Positions 28,986-37,609 of a stretch of 64,000 nucleotides of DNA are shown here, one piece after another. Each line of letters opens with the position of its first letter. The first letter of the stretch is position 1. The stretch is from JAMXLO01 sp963794185. Its GTDB lineage: Bacteria > Pseudomonadota > Alphaproteobacteria > Acetobacterales > Acetobacteraceae. The notes under the pieces are model-generated. The model had not been told where the DNA came from, made no database searches, and saw only the letters and a list, made by a program, of their open reading frames with translations. The position numbers were made by a program, and so were the translations under genes. Location of the stretch: positions 62,001 through 126,000 of the forward strand of contig CAWCDM010000023.1 in the NCBI GenBank assembly GCA_963794185.1. The letters are read 5' to 3'.

Positions 28986-28996
28986 GGGCGAACAGA

Positions 28997-29437
28997 ATGA
29001 GTGACTGGAGCAAGGTGACCCGGCCTATCCCCGTGCCAAGCGAGTGGACGAAGCCATTCTGGGATGCGGCGAAGCGAGGCGAACTGGCGCTGCAACGCTG
29101 CCAAAGTTGCGGCAATTTTCAGCATCCGCCGTATGCCACGTGCGTCAAATGCATCGGGACGGACCTCAAATTCGAACCCGTGCACGGCGCCGGAGCGATC
29201 TACGCCTACACCATCATGTATCACACCGGCGACAAACGTTTTTCCGCCGCCGTGCCCTACGCCAGCATCATCGTGGAGCTGGATGCCGCGCCCGGCGCAT
29301 TGCTCGCCGGCAACCTGCTGGAAGCGCCCTATACCGAGGCGAAGGTCGGGCGCCGCGTGGAGGTCATCTTCGAGAAGCTGAACGACGACATCACGCTGCC
29401 GCAGTTTCGTCTCGCGCCGACGACGCCGGCTGAATGA
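28997..29437 (+). CDS. Zn-ribbon/OB-fold acyl-CoA-associated protein (DUF35)
   Basis: This 146-aa protein has a rubredoxin-like zinc ribbon (LQRCQSCGNFQHPPYATC...KC) followed by an OB domain (VHGAGAIYAYTIMYHTG...GRRVEVIFEK). DUF35 proteins pair with SCP-x-type thiolases or CoA hydratases and help hold the CoA substrate. The thiolase gene directly follows, which fits that arrangement. Confidence 0.92.
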   Translation: MSDWSKVTRPIPVPSEWTKPFWDAAKRGELALQRCQSCGNFQHPPYATCVKCIGTDLKFEPVHGAGAIYAYTIMYHTGDKRFSAAVPYASIIVELDAAPGALLAGNLLEAPYTEAKVGRRVEVIFEKLNDDITLPQFRLAPTTPAE

Positions 29438-29448
29438 GGGGAAGCCGC

Positions 29449-30634
29449 ATGTGGGAGAACCGATGCAAAGTGGCCGTCAGCGGCGTGGGCTTTTCCAAAG
29501 TTTCCCGGACAGCCGAGATTCCGCTCGCGGCCCATGCGCTCACGGCCGTGAAGGAGGCGGTCGCGGATTCGGGGCTGCAGATGTCCGACATCGACGGTCT
29601 CGCGACCTATCCGGAACTCCCGGCGACCGGGCACGCGGAGGTGGACGGCATCTCCATCGTGTCGGTCAACTGCATGATGGCGATGCTGAAGCTGCCGGCA
29701 ATCTGACGTGGCACATCCAGGTGGGAACGACGAATATCGGCGGCGCCGTGCAGCAGGCGGTCAACGCGCTGCTGGCCGGCGTGTGCAAATACGCGGTGGT
29801 GTGGCGGGCGATGCACAACCCGCGCGGCACATACCAGAACCTTCCGGGTGCGCATGCGGCGGGCGCGGCGCAGTTCACCGCACCCTACGGGTTCGGCGGT
29901 CCGGGGCAGGGCATGGCGGTCGCCTATACCCGCTGGCTCGAGCGGAACAGCCAGAGCCGCGAGAAGATGGCGACACTGGCGGTGACGCAGCGCCGCCACA
30001 CGCAGCACAATCCGCACGCGTATTTCTACGGCACGGAGCTGACGCGCGAGGACTACTTCGCGTCGCGGATGGTGGCCTATCCGTTCTGCCTGTTCGATTG
30101 CGACATCCCGGTGCAAGGGGCGGTCGCCATCGTGCTGACGACGGCGGACCGGGCGCGCGATCTGAAGCCGCGCCGGCGTATCTCGCCGGATACGGACAGC
30201 GGCTGCACTTCGAGGTGGCGGGGCGCATCGGCAGTCTCAGCAGCTACATGGAGGGCGGCAGCAGTTCCGCGAAGCTGACCTGGGAGCGGTCCGGGTTTGC
30301 GCCGAAGGATGTCGACGTGGCGCAGATCTACGACGGTTTCTCGGCCTCGGTGATCTACGGGCTGGAGTCCTACGGGTTCTGCAAGGAAGGCGAGGCGCTC
30401 GATTTCATCCAGGACGGGCGCATCGAGCTCGACGGCGACCTGCCGCTCAACACGTTCGGCGGCAGCCTCGGCACGGGACGCATCCACGGGCTGTGGCACA
30501 TCATCGAAGGCGCGCTGCAGGCGTCGGGCCGGGCGGGGTCGCGGCAGGTGAAGGACGCCAACGTGTCGTTCGTCGGCGCCAGCGCCCCGATCGTGACGGG
30601 GACGACGTTTATCTTCGTGGGGGAGCCGTACTGA
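29449..30634 (+). CDS. SCP-x-type thiolase/acetyl-CoA acetyltransferase homologue (two frameshifts)
   Basis: The protein reads CKVAVSGVGFSKVSR, then NLTWHIQVGTTNIGGAVQQA, and finally KDVDVAQIYDGFSASVIYGL, PLNTFGGSLGTGRIHG and NVSFVGASAPIVTGTTFIF, the SCP-x thiolase pattern. Two shifts, near 29696 (LPG/NLTW) and 30167 (DLK/AAPAYLAGYG), need a base ADDED to repair, unlike most others here. Repaired length is about 395 aa. GGGGAA precedes ATG 29449; an ATG at 29434 overlaps the DUF35 stop and is the alternative. SCP-x thiolases cleave or make 3-ketoacyl-CoA, often with steroid-like side chains. Confidence 0.87.
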
Positions 30635-30792
30635 GCAGCCGTGAAGACGATGCGGATAAGACGTCCAACGCTGCTGACGATGCCGCTTCGCCATGCAGGC
30701 TTGATCGCGCCCACCAGGACGTGGGCACAGTCGATCATCGGGTGATATAATGCCTGTTGCAAAGCAGGACAGCGGACGTCAAGAGGCACACA

Positions 30793-32013
30793 TTATGTGC
30801 TCAAATCGACACTATAGCCACTGATCGCCAGCTTCCCAGATTTCTTCGGGAGGAGAAGAGAATAGCCGTTTGAGCCATCCTTGATAAGCTTGACTTGCCA
30901 ATAGGTGTGCTCGTCTTTGGTTGTGGTAGTGTTCAGGTGCTTCAGGTTGTCGCTTATCACTGACCAAGGAATTGCGAAGGCTACAGATAGGTCCATGCAC
31001 CCCAGCGCAAGCACCGCCTCGGTGCCCTCACGTAGAAACTCATCCCACTGGGGGTGATACGCATACCAGTATGGATAGGAGCCCTTCTGGACGTATCGTT
31101 TGGAGATTGTGCAGGCGGCTCGCTGGTCGTGGGAGGAACTCCAATACAAGGCCCTGCTCTTCTTGATCAATGGCGACCCGAAAGCCTTGCCTACTGCCTT
31201 TATTATCTGCTCTCGCTTCGCCTCCAAGATCCCTGTTTCAGTGAACTGCCAAACCCCTTTGGCCTTACCCGAGGAATCCAGCTTATTTGCCAGTTCGCCT
31301 TCGTGTTCGTCCTCGGCTTGGACAGCTGTCTCCACGTCCTTGGCCGTGGTGAACATGACGTCAATCATCTTATCGAGTTTGGTATATTCCATCGGGGTCA
31401 GCAGGCCTCGGATCTTGAGACCTGTTTCAACCGCCTCTGAGCCTTCTTTGAGGAGAACCAGCTTGATCAAGGCTTCCGCGCTGATCAGGCGTACATCCCA
31501 TGCGTGCCGAGACCCACGAACTTGGGCTTCAAGTTCCCCAGTGTCCTGCCTACCGACGACTATCAATATAGAATTAGGCGATTTGATTGTGCCGCTTAAC
31601 TCGAGTTTGTCGCGGTAACCTACGATGGTATCAAGCGCAATTCGATAGGTATCGGTTGTCTTGACTTCCACAATGATTGTATGTCCCTGAGGTGAAACCC
31701 AAATTCCGTCGAAGCCGACAGCGTGCTGGATTCCCTGGTAGCGCCCGTTCGTGACTTCGTAATCCAATCGCCGTCCCAATTCATTTACGAGGTCCTGAAG
31801 CACGAACCCGCTCTTGCCGAAGGCAGATGAGAGACATTGATCAATGTAGCTCCCGAGCTTGGGACTCGGAACCTGTGACAGATAGGTTTGGAGCTCATGG
31901 CAACAGACCGAATTGTCGAGGAGGATGCCATTGCCGGCGGAGGAGACGACTTGGTCAATCGCAAGCTGCTCCACCGCGGTGGGAGTGGACTTCCAGAAAT
32001 CGAGCAGTGGCAT
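30793..32013 (-). CDS. PD-(D/E)XK nuclease-like protein
   Basis: This 406-aa protein shows a PD-(D/E)XK active-site pattern: D102 in GFDGIWVSPQ, then E116 and K118 in HTIIVEVKTTDTYRIA. The following ALDTIVGYRDKLE helix fits the fold as used in type II/IV restriction and repair nucleases. The rest is not recognised. AAAGGTG precedes ATG 32013. There is no methyltransferase or helicase partner nearby. Codon use is more AT-rich than its neighbours and it sits beside a mazEF module, both signs of acquired defence-type DNA. Role inferred, not shown. Confidence 0.65.
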   Translation of the reverse strand: MPLLDFWKSTPTAVEQLAIDQVVSSAGNGILLDNSVCCHELQTYLSQVPSPKLGSYIDQCLSSAFGKSGFVLQDLVNELGRRLDYEVTNGRYQGIQHAVGFDGIWVSPQGHTIIVEVKTTDTYRIALDTIVGYRDKLELSGTIKSPNSILIVVGRQDTGELEAQVRGSRHAWDVRLISAEALIKLVLLKEGSEAVETGLKIRGLLTPMEYTKLDKMIDVMFTTAKDVETAVQAEDEHEGELANKLDSSGKAKGVWQFTETGILEAKREQIIKAVGKAFGSPLIKKSRALYWSSSHDQRAACTISKRYVQKGSYPYWYAYHPQWDEFLREGTEAVLALGCMDLSVAFAIPWSVISDNLKHLNTTTTKDEHTYWQVKLIKDGSNGYSLLLPKKSGKLAISGYSVDLST

Positions 32014-32127
32014 CGATTGCACCTTTATTGGAAGAGGCTGCACCGAGCAGCGTTCAGCGTCTGGAGCAAGGAGCAAATCTGAGCTGCGACCGCGGGAACG
32101 CAAACAAGCCGGATCGACGCCGACCTG

Positions 32128-32463
32128 TCATCCTATCAGCGCGCGCAGTTTAGACCTGACCTGTCGCAACTCCAGCTCCGTGACTTTTCCCTTGCGGGTG
32201 GCCCGCCGTGCGCGCCAGTCGAGGCTCTTGACCTGATCGGAGAGCACGGCGCCGCCGCTTTGGCTGGCAGGAGCCACTTCGAAGGGATATCCCTTGATCC
32301 GCGTGGTCAACGGGCAGCAGACCATCAGGCCGGTCTTGCCGTTGTAACTCGCGGGGCTGAGCACCACTGCGGGCCGATGGCCAGCCTGTTCATGGCCCGC
32401 CTGAGGATCGAATTCCAACCACACCACATCCCCCGCGTCCGGCACGAAGCCAGGTCGCCTCAC
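32128..32463 (-). CDS. mazF: MazF-family toxin (PemK/ChpA-like endoribonuclease)
   Basis: This 111-aa toxin should cut mRNA. Features are PDAGDVVWLEFDPQAGHEQ, GHRPAVVLSPASYN, MVCCPLTTRIKGYPFEV and LSDQVKSLDWRAR. It starts with GTG 32463 overlapping the antitoxin stop by 4 bp, the usual coupling that keeps antitoxin in excess. The pair is complete and looks functional. Confidence 0.92.
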   Translation of the reverse strand: MRRPGFVPDAGDVVWLEFDPQAGHEQAGHRPAVVLSPASYNGKTGLMVCCPLTTRIKGYPFEVAPASQSGGAVLSDQVKSLDWRARRATRKGKVTELELRQVRSKLRALIG

Positions 32464-32702
32464 CAGAATTCGCCTCCCCGAGGGGCACCGGTATCCACCG
32501 GATCGTGACGGTTCTCATCGGTGATGCCGGCCACCAGGTCGTCGAGATCGAAGGTTTCCTCGCGGATGGGTTCGATCACGATCCGCCCGGCTTCCTCCCG
32601 CACATCGACGGCCTGGTCGAGCGACAGGGCGGCAGCGGCCATGACGGAAGCCGGAATGCGCACCGAGGCGCTGTTGCCCCATTTCTTCACCACGACCTTC
32701 AT
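32460..32702 (-). CDS. mazE: MazE-family antitoxin (AbrB/SpoVT domain)
   Basis: This 80-aa protein begins MKVVVKKWGNSASVRIPASV, the MazE DNA-binding swapped-hairpin domain. An acidic C-terminal tail (EETFDLDDLVAGITDENR) would wrap the toxin. AGGAG precedes ATG 32702. MazE normally represses its own operon; the AT-rich stretch just upstream is a likely operator site. Confidence 0.9.
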   Translation of the reverse strand: MKVVVKKWGNSASVRIPASVMAAAALSLDQAVDVREEAGRIVIEPIREETFDLDDLVAGITDENRHDPVDTGAPRGGEFW

Positions 32703-32786
32703 GACACGCTCCTGGGACGCCGACATCGCGTAATAGCGCGGCGCGGCATAGTGTGTCAACATTGTTGATACGCTACATGGTGCTCC

Positions 32787-33980
32787 TCACCCTACCCCCA
32801 CCGCCTTCCCCTCCACCAGCCCGTCGATCTCCGCCTCCCCGTACCCCACCTCCCGCAGTACCTCCCGCGTGTGCTCGCCTAGCCGCGGTGCCAGCCTCCA
32901 CACCCCCGCCGGACTGCCGGAAAACCGCGCCGGAGGACGCGCCTGCCGGATCTTCCCCTCGCTCGGATGCTCCAACTCCTGAAACAGCCCCACCGCCTTC
33001 AGATGCGGCTGCTCCATCACCTCACTCAACTTCGCAAACCCCGTGTGCGGCACGTCGATCCGCAGCAGCAGTTCCTCCCATTCCACCGTGGTCCGGCTCG
33101 GCGCAATGTCGCGCATGCGGTCATAGATCCGGTCGATATTCCGCGCCCGCGCCACCGGGTCGCGCACCGAGAACTCCTCGATGCATTCCGGATGCTCCAC
33201 GGCCTCGAAGAACGCGCACCAGTTTGCCCCCGAATAGGGCAGCATGGTCAGCCAGCCATCCTTGGTCCGTACCGGCCGCCGCGCCTTCATGCGCTTGTAG
33301 CCCGATGGTCCGATGGGCGGGACGAACGCCTGACCACCGAACATCTCGATGCTGTTGAACGCCGCCAGCGTTTCCAGCATCGGCACCTCCACCATCTGGC
33401 CCTCGCCCGTGCGTTCGCGGTGCAGCAGCGCGGCCGTCACGGCGGAGGTCAGCGCCATGCCGCAGATCTTGTCGCCGATCAGGCTGGGGACGAAGGCTGG
33501 CTCCTCATCCGTGCCCATGGCGGAGGCGAAGCCGGACGCCGCCTGGATGATCTCGTCGAAGGCCGGCCGGGCACGCCAGGGGCCATCCTGGCCAAACCCG
33601 GTGGCCACCGCATAGACGAGCTTCGGATTGAGCGCCGTGCAAGTTTCGTAGCTGAAGCCGAGCCGGCCCAGGCCGGCGGGCCGAATGTTGCTGACCAGCG
33701 CATCCACGGTCGGGATCAGCCGCCGCAGCACTGCCTTGCCGTCAGGATGCTTCAGGTCGAGCGCGATACTGCGCTTGTTGCGGTTTGTCGCCATGAACTG
33801 GCCGCTCATGCCACGGTTGCGGAACTGGCCGGATGTGCGCCAGGTATCGCCGGTCAGGCTTTCCACTTTGATGATCTCGGCTCCCCAGTCGCCGAGGGTC
33901 TGTGTGCCGAACGGGCCGAACAGCACCGTGGTCAGATCGAGAATGCGGGAGCCTTTCAGCGGTCCGGTGGGTTCGGTCAT
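32787..33980 (-). CDS. CaiB/BaiF family CoA-transferase (third)
   Basis: This 397-aa class III CoA-transferase has PLKGSRILDLTTVLFGPFGT, WGAEIIKVES, NRNKRSIALDLKHPDGKAVL, VSNIRPAGLGRLGFSYE and VPSLIGDKICGMALTSAVTA, whose Asp matches the catalytic position. AAGGAC precedes ATG 33980. It would have been transcribed after the enoyl-CoA hydratase gene, but IS66 copy 2 now separates the two, 32 bp before this start. Confidence 0.92.
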   Translation of the reverse strand: MTEPTGPLKGSRILDLTTVLFGPFGTQTLGDWGAEIIKVESLTGDTWRTSGQFRNRGMSGQFMATNRNKRSIALDLKHPDGKAVLRRLIPTVDALVSNIRPAGLGRLGFSYETCTALNPKLVYAVATGFGQDGPWRARPAFDEIIQAASGFASAMGTDEEPAFVPSLIGDKICGMALTSAVTAALLHRERTGEGQMVEVPMLETLAAFNSIEMFGGQAFVPPIGPSGYKRMKARRPVRTKDGWLTMLPYSGANWCAFFEAVEHPECIEEFSVRDPVARARNIDRIYDRMRDIAPSRTTVEWEELLLRIDVPHTGFAKLSEVMEQPHLKAVGLFQELEHPSEGKIRQARPPARFSGSPAGVWRLAPRLGEHTREVLREVGYGEAEIDGLVEGKAVGVG

Positions 33981-34004
33981 CGCGATTCGGTCCTTGGTCG
34001 TGTT

Positions 34005-34012
34005 GCTCTATC
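34005..34012. repeat. Left 8-bp target-site duplication of IS66 copy 2
   Basis: GCTCTATC here is repeated directly at 35500-35507, beyond the right end of the element. Confidence 0.92.
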
Positions 34013-35499
34013 GTATCTGCTCATCCCCGGTTCGCCGGAGCATTTGGGGGCGGTTTGGCGCTGAGCTGACCATCCACAAAGAAATGATTGACGCGGTCAC
34101 GGGCGACTCGATTCAAGCTTCGGGTGCCCCAGCTTCCCGACCTCAGCCAACTGAGCCACGCCGAGAAGGACGCGTTGATCCAAACGCTGTGGCAGCGGCT
34201 TGAGGCGGCCGAACAGCACATCGCGGAACTCAAAGCCAAGCTCGGCCACCCGCCGAAGACACCCGGCAATTCCAGCCTGCCACCATCGAAGGGACAGAAG
34301 CCCAATCAAGCGGAGAAGACCAAGCGCAACGGGCCGCGCCAGGGCAGTCTGGGTCGTAAGGGTGGCGGCCGGCCACTGTCCATCGATCCCGATGAGACAG
34401 TGATTGCCAAGGCGGCGGCCTGTGTGCATTGCCACGCGGCGTTGGGTGAAGCGGACCAGGTGCTGCACGGTCGCTACGATAAGATAGAGCTTCCAGTGGT
34501 TCGCCCCGTGGTGACCCGCGTGGAACGGTATGCCGGGCACTGCCCGCGCTGTCGCGGCGTCACGCTGGCGCCGGTGCCCGAGGGCATGGAAGAAGGTTCG
34601 CCGTTCAGTGTGAACATCCTGGCGTTGGCGATCTACCTGCGCTTCAGCCACGCGATCAGCTATCGTCGTCTGACACAGCTGTTCCTCCAACTGTTTGCCT
34701 TGCAGATCAGCGAGGGAGCGCTGGATGCGATGTTCCGCCGCGCCGCGCCATGCTTCGACAATGAGGTGACGGCTATCCTCGCTCGGCTGCGCCGTTCTCG
34801 GATCATCTGCTCCGACGAGACCACCGTACGGATCGACGGACGCACCCACTGGAACTGGGTATTCCAGAACGATCAGGTGGTGATCCACGTGATCCGCAAT
34901 AGCCGTGCGGCCAGTGTTGTCGCCGATGTATTGGCCGGCCATCGACCCAGCATCTGGGTGTCCGACCTCTACAGCGCCCAGCAGGGGCATGCCGATCTTT
35001 GGCAAGTCTGCCTGGCGCATCAATTGCGTGATTGCCAGTATGCGATCGAGGCGGGAGACGCGATCTTCGCGCCGCGCATGAAGATGCTGTTGCTGCGTGC
35101 CGTGGTGCTGGCGCGGCGGCGCAAGCAACTGGCCGAGAGCACACGACGAACCTATCAGTGCAGGTTGGATCGCGACCTGAACGCGATCATGGTGTTGGCA
35201 CCCACCAACCGCCACGGCAAGCGACTACGCAAACGTTACGGCAAGGTGCGCAGCCACTTATTCACCTTCCTCGAACATCCTGACGTCCCGCCCGACAACA
35301 ACGGTAGCGAGCGAGAATTGCGGCCCACCGCCACCTACCGCAAGGTCACCGGCGGCTTCCGTTCGAGCTGGGGTGCCGACCTGTTCGCCACCATCAGATC
35401 CGTCGTCGGCACTGCGGCGCGACGCGGCATCAATGCACACCAAGCCATTCTCGCCATTCTGCGCGGCGGATCAGTGCTCCAGGCGGGTTGAGCAGATAC
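34013..35499 (+). mobile_element. IS66-family insertion sequence, copy 2 (1487 bp)
   Basis: This element has the same ends as copy 1 (GTATCTGCTCATCCC left, GTATCTGCTCAACCC on the opposite strand at the right) and an intact single transposase gene. The 8-bp duplication GCTCTATC flanks it. It sits between two minus-strand genes, and the right duplication contains the enoyl-CoA hydratase stop codon. The near identity of the two copies indicates recent movement. Confidence 0.93.
34088..35491 (+). CDS. IS66 family transposase (intact)
   Basis: This 467-aa DDE transposase begins with TTG 34088 (MTRSRATRFKLRVPQLPDLS), though a GTG at 34124 is possible. A leucine-rich coiled coil (ALIQTLWQRLEAAEQHIAEL), the Pro/Lys linker and a zinc finger (CVHC 112-115, CPRC 152-155) precede the catalytic domain. 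The DDE residues appear as D243 (CSDETTV), D293 (WVSDLYSAQ) and E408 (DNNGSERELR). It cuts and rejoins the IS ends. Length and motif order fit the single-ORF IS66 group. Confidence 0.95.
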   Translation: MTRSRATRFKLRVPQLPDLSQLSHAEKDALIQTLWQRLEAAEQHIAELKAKLGHPPKTPGNSSLPPSKGQKPNQAEKTKRNGPRQGSLGRKGGGRPLSIDPDETVIAKAAACVHCHAALGEADQVLHGRYDKIELPVVRPVVTRVERYAGHCPRCRGVTLAPVPEGMEEGSPFSVNILALAIYLRFSHAISYRRLTQLFLQLFALQISEGALDAMFRRAAPCFDNEVTAILARLRRSRIICSDETTVRIDGRTHWNWVFQNDQVVIHVIRNSRAASVVADVLAGHRPSIWVSDLYSAQQGHADLWQVCLAHQLRDCQYAIEAGDAIFAPRMKMLLLRAVVLARRRKQLAESTRRTYQCRLDRDLNAIMVLAPTNRHGKRLRKRYGKVRSHLFTFLEHPDVPPDNNGSERELRPTATYRKVTGGFRSSWGADLFATIRSVVGTAARRGINAHQAILAILRGGSVLQAG

Positions 35500-35507
35500 G
35501 CTCTATC
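35500..35507. repeat. Right 8-bp target-site duplication of IS66 copy 2
   Basis: GCTCTATC matches 34005-34012. The TAG stop of the minus-strand enoyl-CoA hydratase gene (35505-35503) lies inside it, so that gene was not truncated. Confidence 0.92.
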
Positions 35508-36264
35508 TGCCGTGAAACCGCGCCGTGCGCTTCTCGAGCCGCGCCAGCATGCCCTCGCGCGCGTCGTCGCTGCTGAGCGCCGCGCGCACCAGGGCATCGA
35601 CATCGTCGTGCGGGATGCCGTCGCGGAATTCAAGCTGGCGCACCGTCATTGCCTTCATGGCCTTGAGCGACAGCGGCGCGTTGGCGGCGAGCCGCTCGAT
35701 CACCTTCCCCGCCTCGGTCTCAAGCTGATCCGCCGGCACGCAACGCGCGATCAGGCCGAGGGCATGTAGTCGGGTCGCGGGGAGTGGATCGCCCAGCAGC
35801 AGCATCTCTCGGGTTGTCACCGGCCCCAGCACCTCCATCAGCTTCTTGGCCAGGAACCAGTTCGGCGCGAGACCGACCTGGGCAAGCGACATGCCGAAGC
35901 GGGCATTCTCGCTGGCCACGACCAGATCGCAGTGCAGCGCCAGTTCGTTGCCGCCAGCGATCGCGTCACCCTGCACCACGGCGACGACAGGCAGCGGGCA
36001 CAGTTCGATGGCCCGCAGCGTGTCCTCGATGCCGCTGGCCTCGCCGGTCTCGGCAGTTGCACGGCGCTCTGCCATGTCGAGGCCCGAGCAGAACACGTTG
36101 CCCTTGCCGCGGATCACGACGACCCTGTCGTCGGGAGCGACCGGTGCGCGCAGGGCGGCCGTCAGTTCGCGGCGCATCTCGCGGTCCAAGGCGTTGCGCT
36201 TCTCCGGACGGTTCATCCAGATGGTTTTGACCGGACCGTGCTTTTCGATGATGACCTTGCTCAT
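35503..36264 (-). CDS. Enoyl-CoA hydratase/isomerase family protein
   Basis: This 253-aa crotonase-fold enzyme has VIIEKHGPVKTIWMNRPEKR, NALDREMRREL, the oxyanion-hole segments VFCSGLDMAE and QGDAIAGGNELALHCDLV, and ARFGMSLAQVGLAPNW. It would hydrate or isomerise an enoyl-CoA. GGAGG precedes ATG 36264. IS66 copy 2 lies directly after its stop, separating it from the CaiB gene downstream. Confidence 0.92.
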   Translation of the reverse strand: MSKVIIEKHGPVKTIWMNRPEKRNALDREMRRELTAALRAPVAPDDRVVVIRGKGNVFCSGLDMAERRATAETGEASGIEDTLRAIELCPLPVVAVVQGDAIAGGNELALHCDLVVASENARFGMSLAQVGLAPNWFLAKKLMEVLGPVTTREMLLLGDPLPATRLHALGLIARCVPADQLETEAGKVIERLAANAPLSLKAMKAMTVRQLEFRDGIPHDDVDALVRAALSSDDAREGMLARLEKRTARFHGR

Positions 36265-36385
36265 GGGACTTCCTCCGGTTAGACGCCGCCAAGCATTAAC
36301 GTCTCCGAAGGTGCGTATCGTTCGCAAGCCCCGCGGGCGTAACATGGAACGAGCGCGTCCTGCGCTGGGCGTCGGAGGTACAACG

Positions 36386-37600
36386 ATGAGCGACAACGCA
36401 TTCCGCGCCGCGGGCTACTCGTGGCGTCTTCACTCCGGCCGGAAGGTAATCGAGCAAGGCCTGCAGCAGGCAGTGGATCGAGCGGGCGCGAAGCGGGCGT
36501 TCGTGGTCTGCTCCCCATCCGTCAACCGGCGCACCGACACCGTCCGCCGCATTGAAGCGGTCCTCGGTAACCAGTATGCCGGCGTCTATGACGGCATCGA
36601 GAAAGACTCGACCTACGCCTCGGTGCGCGCCGCCCAGCAGGCCGCCACCGCCGCCGCCGCCGATCTGCTGATCGCCGTCGGTGGCGGCAGCGTCATCGTG
36701 GCTGTGCGCGCGGTGGCGATCTTCATGGCGGAACCGGGCGACCCGTTCCAGATCATGACCCAGTATCCGGAAGGCAAGCCGGCCTACAGCCCTCGGCTGC
36801 TCGCGCCGAAGCCGCCGATCATCAACATTCCGACCACGCCAAACAGCGCCATGAACCGCGCCGGCACGGGCCTGAAGAACCCGGACCTCGACCACCGCAT
36901 GGAGTATTTCGATCCCAAGACGCGTCCCCAGGCCATTTTCCTCGATGAGGACGCATTGCTCAGCGCGCCGCCGGATCTGATCCGCTCCACGGCGACAACG
37001 GTTTTTGCCGGTGTTGTCGGCGCGATGGCGCAACTGGACATGAATCCGTTGGCGGAGGGCGACCGGAACCACGCCTTCCGGCTGGCACACCGCGCCTATC
37101 CGCGGCTGGCGGACGAACTCGACAACCCGTCGCTGCGCAGCGATCTGGCCATCGCGGCCTTCCTGCAGAACCGTGCCGAGGACGACGGGTCCCGCCGGTT
37201 CCGGGGCGGCGTGTTCTCCGGCAACTACGCGGTCTCGACGGCGCTGCATGTGCGCTATCCGCATGTCGGGCAGGGCGAGTCGACCTCGGTCGTCCATGCC
37301 GCGAATATCCGGCTCTCCGAAGCGGTCGATGCGCGATCGGCACAGCAGGTCGCGGAGGCAATCGAGGTCTGGCGGGACGGGATGGATGGACGACAGGCCG
37401 CACTCGCCGTCGCCGACACACTCGAGGCCCTCTATACGCGCGTCGGGGTGCCGACACGGCTGCGCCAGCTTGACATCCCGCGGGAGGACCTTCGGACCAT
37501 CGCCAACGAGACGGTGAAGAACTTCAACGCCAACGCGGGTGTGCGCTCCGCGGAGGATCAGATCGAGGACGCCATGCGGCTGCTGGAGGCGGCGTACTGA
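36386..37600 (+). CDS. Iron-containing alcohol dehydrogenase-like protein, metal ligands partly missing
   Basis: This 404-aa protein has the Fe-ADH Rossmann half (AFVVCSPSVNRRTDTVRRIE, LLIAVGGGSVIVAVRAVAIF) and the IINIPTTPNSA motif. In the helical half, where relatives have the D-x3-H metal ligands (MDALTHAIE-like), this protein reads VFAGVVGAMAQLDMN with neither Asp nor His. Two later His (YPHVGQGESTSVVHAANI) remain. It may bind no iron or have another role; this rests on alignment by eye. GGAGG precedes ATG 36386. It diverges from the enoyl-CoA hydratase gene and runs tail-to-tail with an SDR gene. Confidence 0.82.
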   Translation: MSDNAFRAAGYSWRLHSGRKVIEQGLQQAVDRAGAKRAFVVCSPSVNRRTDTVRRIEAVLGNQYAGVYDGIEKDSTYASVRAAQQAATAAAADLLIAVGGGSVIVAVRAVAIFMAEPGDPFQIMTQYPEGKPAYSPRLLAPKPPIINIPTTPNSAMNRAGTGLKNPDLDHRMEYFDPKTRPQAIFLDEDALLSAPPDLIRSTATTVFAGVVGAMAQLDMNPLAEGDRNHAFRLAHRAYPRLADELDNPSLRSDLAIAAFLQNRAEDDGSRRFRGGVFSGNYAVSTALHVRYPHVGQGESTSVVHAANIRLSEAVDARSAQQVAEAIEVWRDGMDGRQAALAVADTLEALYTRVGVPTRLRQLDIPREDLRTIANETVKNFNANAGVRSAEDQIEDAMRLLEAAY

Positions 37601-37609
37601 GGCGGTTCC

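Noticed and set aside
30793..32013. A full restriction-modification system
   Set aside because: No methyltransferase or specificity gene is found next to the nuclease; only the nuclease-like motif is visible.
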